A program made the translations under genes and the position numbers. From Dillenia suffruticosa (lineage: Eukaryota > Streptophyta > Magnoliopsida > Dilleniales > Dilleniaceae): a DNA stretch of 64,000 nt. Of this stretch, positions 47,425-58,100 are shown piece by piece (within the stretch, counting starts at the first letter, position 1; each line of letters begins with the position of its first letter). The DNA is taken from NCBI GenBank assembly GCA_033439265.1, contig JAVTVX010000034.1, positions 12,245,001 through 12,309,000 on the forward strand, in the 5' to 3' direction. The notes beneath the pieces were generated by a model, which was not told the DNA's origin, did not search any database, and saw only the letters and a list, made by a program, of their open reading frames with translations.

Positions 47425-48357
47425 TCCTTGGAAAATATGTTAGGTATCTACCCTTTGGTTATAGTTCACAAACTAACTATAGATACAAGTCATAAGCCTG
47501 TGAGACAAAAAAAGAGGGTGTTCGCACTATAACGTCAACGTGTAATACAAGAAGAAGTTCAGAAACTCCTAACAGCAGGGTTTATTCTGGAAGTAGAATA
47601 CCCTAACTGATTAGCCAACTGGTCATGGTAAGGAAGACTAACGGTAAGTGAAAAATGTGCCTAGATTTTACCAATCTCAACAAAACGTACTACAAAGTTA
47701 TACCATTTGGTATCAAGAACACTAGAGAAAACTTCTAGTAGTTGGTTAACAAAGTCTTTAGTGAACAACTCGATAGGAATATGGAGGTTTATGTTGGCAA
47801 CATGCTTATCAAGAATGCTAATGCCAATGATAATGTCACAGATTTGCAAGAAATGTTCCGAAAGCTAGAACATTATGACAGGAAAGTGAACCTTACGAAT
47901 TGTACTTTTGGGATCATGTCAGGAAAATTCCTAGATTTCCTAATTATCAACTGGGAAATCAAGATAAATCTAGAAAAAATGCAAGCCATACTAGGCATTA
48001 CACTGCTGAGGATACTATAGGAAATTCAACGTCTCATGGGAAGGATCGTATCTTTAAATTGATTCATGTCGAAAGTAGGGAAGAAGTACAGCCTTTCTAT
48101 GATGCTCTGAAGAAATCCTAAAAGTTTGCATGGACACCAGAGTGTCTAAGTAGCATTCGAATGGCTCAATGAATTCCACACATTAACCCCGCTACTTTCT
48201 CAACCTGTTTCTAATGAGAAACTCTACCTTTACTTCTCTATTTTTGACCAGCACTCTCCTCTGTTCTTATAAAGTAGGAATCCACAACACAAAGGCCAGT
48301 ATACTACGCCAGCCATATACTTCAAAAGTTGGAGGTTAACTATAGACCCACTTCACC
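47425..48357 (+). pseudogene. Ty3/gypsy Tat-type RT-RNase H remnant
   Basis: One frame reads MLGIYPLVIVHKLTID, HKPVRQKKRVF, QEEVQKLLTAGFILEVEYP, then VRKTNGK, KMCLDFTNLNKTYYK. It then jumps to PFGIKN, LVNKVFSEQLDRNMEVYVGNM, LQEMFRKLEHYDRKVNLTNC, ending with RNase H start QRPVYYASHILQKLEVNY. This wording is typical of the Tat/Ogre-Retand group. About 50 residues around the first RT aspartate are deleted and the YVDD motif reads YVGN. Two stops are TGA where tryptophan is expected (GKWRMC, EWLAN). Confidence 0.85.
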
Positions 48358-48364
48358 TTAGTTT

Positions 48365-49228
48365 TTAGTAATCTTATAATAAATGCACTTGTCTGCTCTA
48401 TTATGTTTAAATCTATTTGATACTATCATACTATCAAAATTTTCATGCTATTACTTTGGAGCCTGCTTTAAACTATATAAGGATTTTATTAATTTGCATA
48501 CTTTGTTCTCATTACCAGGAAGTACAAAACCATCTGGCTACTTCATATATATTTCTATATCAAGGTCACCATTTAAGAATGATATTTTAACTTCCATTGG
48601 ATAGTCTTGTAAATCATAAATTGATGCTAAAACAAATAGCACTTTTATAGAAGTAATCCTGACAAATGCAGTATATGTATCAAAGTAACCTATCACTTCC
48701 ATTTGCCTCAAGCCTTTGGCAACCAGCTTTGACTTGAAGGTTTGTAAAATATTATTAGAATTCTATTTCCTTATGAATATCTATTTACATCCAATTGGTT
48801 TAGAACCAAGAGGTAAACCTATTAACACCCACGTTCCATTTGTGAAAAGAGAAACCATTTCATCATTTATTGCTTCTTTCTAGAATGCAATATAAAGGGT
48901 ATTTTATTTAATGTCTCTATTCTATTTCCTTCAACTAAGAATGTTAGTGGTTGAGAAGAAATAAAATCAAAACCAAAATTTCTTTCTTTTTGCACCTTTT
49001 TGCTTCATCTAGGTTTTGCAGAAGCATCAATTAATTTCCTGGTATCTAAAGGAGTTGGGTACACAATAGTATCTTGTATCGATGTGGGATACGGAAGCTC
49101 TTCATTTGACTTTTGATTTTCTCAACATCTCTTGACTCTATAATCACATTAGAGTCCAAATCCAACAATTTATCTGCTTTTGATTTTTTTGCATATCCCC
49201 CAAAGATACTCTTAAGTTTCTACTTATG
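48365..49228 (-). pseudogene. Copia connection-RT fragment, inverted half
   Basis: Read from 49228 down: GGYAKKSKADKLLDLDSNV, IIESRDVE (end of the integrase-RT connection region), then a decayed stretch, KLVAKGLRQMEVIGYFDTY, YPMEVKISFLNGDLDIEIYM, and NKVCKLIKSLYSLKQAPK at the left end. It stops before the RT YVDD motif. It is the downstream continuation of the integrase half that lies immediately to the right on the opposite strand. Confidence 0.82.
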
Positions 49229-49245
49229 TTGTTAAATCTTCTTTT

Positions 49246-49905
49246 GATTTGTGGTATGAACACTTATCACATGTTAATTATAATACAATTGAATTCATGT
49301 CTAAACATGGTTTGATCTCCTATGCAAATGAAAATTTTGAAAAATGTAAAGTATGCATACAAAAAAGAATGACCAAGAAACCATTTTCCAAAGAATGAAA
49401 GAACTTCTGAATTACTTGAACTTATATATTCTGATATATGTGAATTAGATGATCATTTAACTAAAGGTGGAAATAGATATTTTATTACTTTCATTGATGA
49501 CTATTCCATGTTCACTCATGTTTACTTGATAAAAACAAAGGATCAAGCATTTGAGATGTTTAAATATTATAATGCCTTGGTGGAAAATCAATTTGAAAAG
49601 AAAACTAAAATATTACGAAATAATCGTGGTGGCGAATATTTTCTAATTGAATTTTCTTTTTTGTGAAGAAAATAGTTTGATTTATCAAACAAGTACATCA
49701 TATACCCTACAACAAGAAGGTTCGGCAGAAAGAAAAAATAGAACAATAGTTGATATGGTTAATTCCATGTTAATGTATGCCAAATTGCTAACAAATTTAT
49801 AGGGAGAAGTTTTATTAGTGACTTGTCATGCATATAACAGAATACTCTCAAAGAAAAAAATAGTTCTCCATATGAGACTTTGAAAGAATGGAAACCCAAT
49901 TTAAG
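49246..49905 (+). pseudogene. Copia integrase fragment, direct half
   Basis: DLWYEHLSHVNYNTIEFM (GAG-pre-integrase), KCKVCIQKRMTKKPF (zinc-binding part), LELIYSDICELDDH, NRYFITFIDDYSMF, KTKILRNNRGGEYF, SAERKNRTI, and finally SPYETLKEWKPNLS. The second catalytic aspartate reads N (RNNRGGEY; RSDRGGEY expected). The frame ends exactly where the YLRTWG-type linker should follow; that linker is missing and the rest continues in the inverted half at 48365-49228. Confidence 0.85.
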
Positions 49906-49949
49906 TATATTGCTACTGAGAAAGATGAAGATAGCCCTCGCCGAAAAGG

Positions 49950-50820
49950 ACTCGAGTGGGACCTCCGCCTCCTTGTAGATTTATAAACTACACCCGTTTG
50001 AATGATATGCCTAGCTAGATCATGATGCAAATCAGCAATTGGCCTTACATCAACCGACCTCATCCCTCTGGAGGAGACAATTCCGAAAAAGATAAAACTC
50101 AATATTGTAACTTCCAGGGAAGGAAGGCTACAAAGATTCATCGATACAAGGGAAGGGGGGAAATCCCCCATGGAATCAAGTAGAACGAGATCAATCGGAG
50201 ACCCGTCACGTTGTATTAACTGAACCCCAGTCACGAGAGCCTTCTGGAACCAGCCCCAAGAGTTATTCTCCACAGAGTGAAGGCCCTTCATCATGTTCTG
50301 TAGATTATTGGTTGTCCCTTGTGTTTTGCTGAATAGAAAGCCCTTCATCCAAGGAAGTGCTCACTACCTGCACTGAAAGGGGCTAAAAGAGGAAAAGACC
50401 GATGATAGACTTTGACGATGAAGAACTAATGAAGGCCACCCAAGGACGACACGACCCTTTGGTTATCACTACCAAGATAGGACAGATCACTGCTAAAAGA
50501 ATCCTTATTGATCAAGGAGCGATTTGTGTCATCCTCTACTAGGATACCTTTAAACAAATAGACCTCAACTGCACCGACCTTCAACATAATGTTGGCCCCC
50601 TGAAAGAAATCTCCGGCGAATGGGCATATCCCGAACATATCACCCAGCTCCCATTGACTCTAAGGGTGCCACCAAATCATGCCACTACAACAGTCACATT
50701 TAATGCGGTGAAACTAAAATAAAGATTAAGTTTAGAACATCTCTTGGCATCGGAGCACTTGAATACGATCTCCTCGAAGACCTCAACTTAGTGATCCCTA
50801 CTCACTGCTAGTTATAATAA
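49950..50820 (+). pseudogene. Tat-type gag/protease remnant
   Basis: 49989 onward reads YTRLNDMPS, IMMQISNWPYINRPHP, TQYCNFQGRKATKIHR, resembling the Tat gag segment LNxSRxxIL...YCxFHxxxGHDT with cysteine-histidine spacing lost. From 50402, MIDFDDEELMKATQGRHDPL and ITAKRILIDQGAICVILY correspond to the protease, where VDGGSS is expected; the active-site glycine context is changed. One further stop follows at 50539. It lies downstream of the Tat RT remnant on the same strand, the reverse of the normal order, so the two are rearranged or separate insertions. Confidence 0.7.
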
Positions 50821-50952
50821 ATATTTATTGTTCCTACTATGCTATCTTGATTCTAGTCTCACATTCTTAATAATATGTCGATTTCATTTCTTCACAATGT
50901 TTTCACTAATAGCAATAGCCAAGGCCCCTGGCCCCTTTATTTCGTTGCACTT

Positions 50953-51308
50953 CCCACTATCTCTTGGCTTTGTGCCTTTCACATGGGTCCGTATCCATCT
51001 TAGCTAATATACGAGATCAAACTTCCGAGTGGGTGGCTCCCACTATATCTTATCTCCATACCTCTCACGTGTTCTATAACCATCTTAGCCAACATATGGG
51101 ATCGAACTCCTAGACGGGTGGCTCCTACTATCTCTTGGCACCGTGTCTCTCACATAGGGGGTTTCGCACCCATCCTAGCTAACATACGGGATTAAACCCC
51201 CAAACAGATGGCTCCCACTATTTCTCAACTCTTCACCTCTCACATGGTTTTCGTACCGATACTAGCTAACATACGGGATTGTACTCCTGAGTGGGTGGCT
51301 CCCATAAT
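50953..51308. repeat. 85-90-bp tandem repeat, four copies
   Basis: Units share GGGTGGCTCCCACTATCTCT, CCTCTCACATGG and TAGCTAACATACGGGAT. The GGGTGGCTCC landmark occurs at 51031, 51116, 51206 (AGATGGCTCC) and 51293, with a partial unit from 50953. It lies just beyond the Tat protease remnant; Tat elements often carry tandem repeats in their untranslated regions (family knowledge). Confidence 0.88.
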
Positions 51309-52331
51309 CTTTTGGTTCTACATACTGCACATGAGTTACACTAACTACACAACTCAAATGGAATTTAATTCCCCTTTTTCCTTCCTCAACCTTACATGCA
51401 ATAGGGAACTATATATATGGATGGGAATTAGTTCCCCTTTCTTTCAGCTTATGCGAAATATGTACTCTTGGAGAGGACATCACATCATCACCAGCACCAA
51501 TTTGATACTTTGTACTCTATATCGTTGAAATCTTGAAAGAAAGAAAAATGAATTTGGAAAGAATTTCAATCTATTTCATATGATAAAAAGTACAACCGAT
51601 CGAGGAGGTCTATACAAAACCGAGGAACAAAGAATATCAAGGAGGGTAACACATCATAAGATCATGCTCATGACCGGGAGATGAAGGAGGTGCAGGCCTC
51701 TGCCACAGACACTCGAAACTAGCCCATAAAGTAGGAACACAGGCATTTACATTGGCTTCCTCTTGAGAAAAGCCTATCCTAGGGCCACTGGCTACACTCG
51801 GGCCCGGTACTTTAGTGCTAACCCTATTCGTGTTATTCGCCGAACTCTCCACTAGTCCTACCCCATGGATGAAATCTTCTGCATGATGCAACTTCTCACA
51901 GAGCTTGTGGAGATCGTGTTGGTGGTCTCTTAGAGATTGTGTTGGTGGCCTTCTTAGAGCTTGACAATCCTTCCTTCCTCCTTTGCAACCCTCTTCTCCG
52001 AGACAAGAAGTAAATATCCATGCTCCTATACCAGCTTTTTGGTGGACAGACGTTCCCCTTTAGTTTGGTTTAGCAGAGCCCCCAACCTCTCACACTCCAC
52101 GAGGGCCGTATTGCATTGCTCAATATGGTATCACGGTCAGTTTTCAACCACTTTATCTCATTTTCCTTTTTGAGTAAAATGGTACTTGATGCCCTTCCCT
52201 CCGCTTGTTCCTTCTCCTTTTGAGCCAATGTAGCTCAAAGCCATAAGATTTCCCCCTTCTTCCTTACCATGGAAAGCCTTTTCGGGGGATTTTGCTAAAT
52301 CAATTCTTAGGAAATCTCTAATTAGACAATT
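51309..52331. other. Non-coding flank
   Basis: No gene supported. Open frames at 51208-51528 and 51637-51891 lack recognisable domains. It possibly contains decayed Tat 3' sequence. Confidence 0.4.
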
Positions 52332-54774
52332 TGTCATAACTTCAACAAAAGGAGCATGGGCCTCCCTTGCAAAATTGTGCTCAATTTCATATATGGCAAT
52401 TGGCTAGGTCCTCTAGGTGACCCCCCGGCCAATTGCCATTTGTTGGTCCATGTGACAACTAAGAAGAGGGTTGAATTGATTGTTTTTGATTGTGTAATAC
52501 CGATAAAGACAAAAAATGAGAAAAAGAAAGCACAAAAAAATGAAAAAAAAAAAGAAAAGAAAAGGTCAAACCCCCTCATTTATGTTTTTTCTCTTCGTCT
52601 CTCACCATCACTCTTATCTCAACAATAAACAAACGCCACCCTCACTCTCACTCTCTCTCTCTCCCTCCCATCACTCTTACTCTCGCCCTCTCTCTTCCTC
52701 CCTCTTTTCTCTCCCTCAAATTTGATCAAGTCTCCCCAAACACCCATAGATTTGAACTCCAAACCCTTCAACAAACTCCTAAAAGGTTGAATTTAGAGGG
52801 AGATTCAAGTTTTTCTAAAGAGGAAAAAAAAGTAGGGTTTGGAGTGATTCAACAATGGGTGAAATTGGAGGTCCCAATAGAGATAATTTTTCTCTCTTAA
52901 CTTATAATTGAGTTGTTCTAACATGAAATTGCAATTTATGTTACAATTTGAGATTTTTGTCGGGAGAGAAATTTAATGTTTTGGCAAATTTTGGTTTTGG
53001 ACGAAATTTGTGGCTTTCCTAGAGATAATCTTGCTATTTTAATCTAGATTTATGATTTTCTAGCATGAATTTGAATTATTAGATTTAGAATGTAAGATTT
53101 AACTTGCGGGTCTGTACCTGGGTTTATATTATGTTGAAATTGGGAAAATTATCAATGGAAAAAAAATATTTCCCTAGGTCCAACATTACCATTAGAAAGA
53201 TTTAAACTTGAAATTGATGATATGGTAAATTTAGAGTTAGGAAAATTTAGGGAAAAAACAACTAACCCCAAATGTGATTTATAATTAACAAAAAAAATTA
53301 TATTTATTGGCTTAGATTGAGACAATTGAAAATTTAGTATGGACTAATTTAGTTTTAGATTGTCGATTGAGAGTGTTAACCCTCCCAAAAAGTGAGTGTA
53401 TTATATGTTATGCTTTAAATAAGTAAAATATTTTACTTGAATTTTAAAATGATTTTTTAAATGAGTTTGAAATATTTTGTGAGTGTGAAATGCCCCTATA
53501 TGTAAATTTAATATATTTATGCATAAAATTTATTGTAAATGAATAATGTGTCATATTTTATGTGATCTATCGAGTATGATTTGACTTGAGAAATGGTGGA
53601 ATTAAATTTTGCACATGAAATGGATTTGTGAACCTTGTGAAATGGTGCATATGATTGGGTTGGAGTGAAAGTCTGAACCCTTATTAAATGACTAGTCATT
53701 TCTCTCTGCAGTGCGATTCGACGGGATAACGTAGTGGAGTTAGTAAACCATGGAAGGTAGCTGAGCACGTGCAGTGTATCTATGGAAAAATGTTGTAAAT
53801 AAGGTCACGAGATAGTTGGTTGTACCAGCAACGAGACACGACATTCAACGCCAAGAATGTGGGTATTTGTCAACTTAAATTTCTAAAACCATTAACGCTC
53901 CCGCTCTAGGTCGTAGTAGATTTTTGTCAGAAACAATGACTTTGGTTTTTTTTGTTAGGAAAAATGTGAAATATGTTGGATGCATAAAATTTTATCTGAT
54001 TATAATGATTGGATTTAGTTGAAAATTTTGACTTTTATGATAATTATTGATATATTTGATTACGAAGAAAATGAATTTGGGAATACTATTTAGCATATCC
54101 ACGCCCACCCCTCATTCGTTGTATAACATGTTATTCAACTAACTGAGTATGGTTTATACTCATTGTTTTCATCTCTTTTTTTTTTTCAGATGACATTTAG
54201 TTTGGAGGTTAACCCTTGCCTTGAGCTAGACTGAAGACAGTTTGAGAACCTCTTCGGGTATCGGTTTCTTTGATTTTATTTTGAGGTATTAGTGGACTCT
54301 TATGGAGGCATTGGTTGTAATTATTTTTGGAGAACTATTTTTAGTACAATCTTTGTTGATTTTGGATTTTAAATTTCATTTGGTTTTGAATGCATATATT
54401 GAGGGCCTATTTGATTAACTAAAAATTTATTTGGGAATTGTCATCAATTAAGTTGGTTTGAATCCCTTGAATAGAGACTTATTTTATTTTTTATGGATTT
54501 GATTGGAATTTCCTGGTTGGCATTGTGCATGCATTTGGTTTTGGATGGCTAGAATGGCCTTATGCATGCATGTTTTGAACAGAGATGAACCGGATTGGTT
54601 CTTTGGTTGTATGATGAATGTATGTTGATTTATTTGGATTTGTTGAATTATTTTGAAAAATAGATAGATATTGATGAATGTCTTACGGTACCATAGTGTA
54701 TGGGTTGGGTTTACCCGTATTCTAGAGTAACACGGTGGTTATCACGTACTCGATACGAGGGTCGAGACATGACA
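52332..54774 (+). mobile_element. 5' LTR of a plus-strand chromovirus
   Basis: Begins TGTCATAACTTC and ends GAGACATGACA, so the outer six bases TGTCAT/ATGACA are inverted repeats. Length 2443 bp. A primer binding site follows after 7 bp, and a gag start after that. Inside are CT-rich tracts (52640-52720) and a CTGAGTATGGTTTATACTCA dyad near 54143 of the kind seen in Tekay/Del LTRs. The 3' end of this element is not in the window because another element interrupts gag. Confidence 0.82.
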
Positions 54775-54781
54775 ATTTTAT

Positions 54782-54793
54782 TTGTATCAGAGT
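54782..54793 (+). promoter_or_regulatory. Primer binding site
   Basis: TTGTATCAGAGT, 7 bp after the LTR, close to the initiator-Met tRNA complement TGGTATCAGAGC. Confidence 0.8.
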
Positions 54794-55039
54794 TTAGAGT
54801 TTCAATTTGAAAAAATTTTGAAATGTTTGAAAAGTTTTCTAAATATTTTAAATGTCCTCAATTATTTTCACACTATTTTGGAAAGCATGATGTTCAAAGT
54901 GTTGCAATTGATTTTAAAAGCCTCCTATGGGTCTTAGAAAGTTGAATATATTTATAGGGGTTAGGCAACTAGTCCTTCATCTAGTCGTGTGTGCTAAGCA
55001 TGGTTCTCTTTTATATAACCAATATCTCCACGAAGAAGA

Positions 55040-55114
55040 ATGAGGCGTGTGAATAAAATTCCTCCTCCCATAGAAAAAAATGAGGGAATAACTCTAAGTA
55101 TCCTAGAGGATGTT
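55040..55114 (+). pseudogene. Gag N-terminus cut by an insertion
   Basis: ATG 55040 opens MRRVNKIPPPIEKNEGITL and is interrupted after 25 codons by the LTR of the minus-strand element at 55115. The start resembles chromovirus gag N-termini. The five bases ATGTT (55110-55114) should be the target duplication; the partner lies outside the window. Confidence 0.65.
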
Positions 55115-58100
55115 TGTGACGACCTGCTATCTTGGTGTTGCGCCCCTTAATAAAAGGAGACAAACATGCGAATACGGAATTAGCTAACGTGATAATAATG
55201 CGATGTCTGGACTTACGACAGTCATACTCTCCGTGTGTGATAATACGGAAGGAAATTTATTTTAAAAGAACATAAATTACTTGTTTCTCTCAAATAAAAT
55301 ATCGATAGAGTCTCCCCTATTCAGTGACTATTTAGTCACCTGGGGTCAATGGGAAATCTGGTAAAGCAAGTAGAATATTTCTAACATCAAATGAACTAGG
55401 ATTAATGGCTCTCTCGGCCATCCAACAATGCACCATAGTGTATGATCACATTATAAACAAAACTATACATGTAAGGCTTTCCTTGGCCTTCAACCATGTA
55501 TCTACATGTAAAACAAAACTCGTATAATTCCAAAAGAATCTCAAGAACAACATGCCTTAAAGTAAGGGGTCGAAAATGAGTAGCGATCGAAATCTCTTGA
55601 CCCAAAGGCCTCTACCCTGTGATTCCCTTTCCTCTCCTTGATTATCTAAAAAATAGGCATATCAAAGTTAGTATAAGCTGTGCAAGTACATAGGAAGCAA
55701 ATAGTATGCATAACAGCTGAGTAAGCATAGAAATATCAACATGAACATGTAAATTAACATGACATCGAACCGTACACATGAGACACATGTCATCTCAAAA
55801 ATCCCAAAGAAATAAAAGTAAACTCTAAATTCATTGTCCTTCTCCATCTCTGTTGTTCTAATTTGAAATTGATATTTAAAGAAACGAATAGAATGTCAAA
55901 CCAAGTTAGTGTATGAGAGTCTAAAAAACAAGTCAAAAATTTGGTATTCCTAAATGAAATCTAGATCTTTTTAGGTTAGACATCTCAAACACTTCACTTG
56001 CTTCTTATTCCCCCATCGCAAAAAGAAGAGATACATCCATAGTTTCTCAAACTTGCTATCTAGGTTTTGCGCCCCTTAATAAAAGGAGACAAACATGTGA
56101 ATGCGGAATTAGCTAACGTGATAATAATGCGATGTCTGGACTTCCGACAGTCATATTCTCCGTGTGTGATAACACGGAAGGAGATTTATTTTAAAAGAAC
56201 ATAAATTACTTGTTTCTTTCAAATAAAATATCGATAGAGTCTCCCCTATTCAGTGCCTATTTAGTCACCTTGGGTTAATGGGAAATCTGGTAAAGCATGT
56301 AGAACATTTCTAACATCAAATGAACTAGGATTAATGGCTCTCTCGGCCATCCAACAATACACCATAGTGTATGATCACATTATAAACAAAACTATACATG
56401 TAAGGCTTTCCTTGGCCTTCAACCATGTATCTACATGTAAAACAAAACTCGTATAATTCCAAAAGAATCTCAAGAACAACATGCCTTAAAGTAAGGGGTC
56501 GAAAATGAGTAGAGATCGAAATCTCTTGACCCACAGGCCTCTACCCTGTGATTCCCTTTCGTCTCCCTGATTATCTAAAAAATAAGCATATCGAAGTCAG
56601 TATAAGTTGCGCAAGTACATAGGAAGCTAATAGTATGCATAACAGCTGAGTAAGCATAGAAATATCAACATGAACATGTAAATTAACATGACATCGAACC
56701 ATACACACGAGACACATGTCATCTCAAAAATCCCAAAGAAATAAAAGTAAACTCTAAATTCATTATCCTTTTCCATCTCTGTTGTTCTAATTTGAAATTG
56801 ATATTTAAAGAAACGAATAGAATGTCAAACCAAGTTAGTGCATGAGAGTCTGAAAAACAAGTAAAAAATTCGGTATTCCCAAATGAAATCTAGATCTTTT
56901 TAGGTTAGACATCTCAAACACTTCACTTGCTTCTTATTCCACCCTCGCAAGAAGAAGAGATATATCCATAGTTTCTCAAACCTACTATCTAGGTGTCGCG
57001 CCCCTTAATAAAAGGAGACAAACATGAGAATACGGAATTAGCTAACGTGATAATAATGCGATGTCTGGACTTACGACAATTATACTCTCCGTGTGTGATA
57101 ACACGAAAGGAGATTTATTTTAAAAGAACATAAATTACTTGTTTCTCTCAAATAAAATATCGATAGAGTCTCCCCTATTTAGTGACTATTTAGTCACCTG
57201 GGGTTAATGGGAAATCTGGTAAAGCAAGTAGAACATTTCTAACATCAAATGAACTAGGATTAATGGCTCTCTCGGCCATCCAACAATACACCATAGTGTA
57301 TGATCACATTATAAACAAAACTATACATGTAATGCTTTCCTTGGACTTCAACCATGTATCTACATGTAAAACAAAACTCGTATAATTCCAAAAGAATCTC
57401 AAGAACAACATGCCTTAAAGTAAGGGGTTGAAAATGAGTAGAGATCGAAATGTCTTTATCCAAAGGCCTCTACCTTGTGATTCCCTTTCGTCTCCTTGAT
57501 TATCTAAAAAATAAGCATATCAAAGTTAGTATAAGCTGCGCAAGTACATAGGAAGCTAATAGTATGCATAACAACTGAGTAAGCATAGAAATATCAACAT
57601 GAACATGTAAATTAACATGACATTGAACCGTACACACGAGACACATGTCATCTCAAAAATCCCAAAGAAATAAAAGTAAACTCTAAATTCATTATCCTTC
57701 TCCATCTCTGTTGTTCTAATTTGAAATTGATATTTAAAGAAACGAATAGAATGTCGAACCAAATTAGTGTATGAGAGTCTGAAAAACAAGTCAAAATTTT
57801 GGTATTCCTAAATGAAATCTAGATCTTTTTAGGTTAGACATCTCAAACACTTCACTTGCTTCTTATTCCACCCTCGCAAGAAGAAGAGATACATCCATAG
57901 TTTCTCAAACCTGCTATCTAGGTGTCGCACCCCTTAATAAAAGGAGACAAACATACAAATGCGGAATTAGCTAACGTGATAATAATGCGATGTCTGGACT
58001 TACGACAATTATACTCTCCGTGTGTGATAACACGAAAGGAGATTTATTTTAAAAGAACATAAATTACTTGTTTCTCTCAAATAAAATATCGATAGAGTCT

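Noticed and set aside
49848..50348. 166-residue minus-strand frame as a gene
   Set aside because: The opposite strand carries recognisable Tat gag text in this stretch, so the frame is a shadow.
52356..52725. Lysine-rich frames at the left of the plus-strand LTR
   Set aside because: A-rich and CT-rich tracts of the LTR leader produce them; no protein features.
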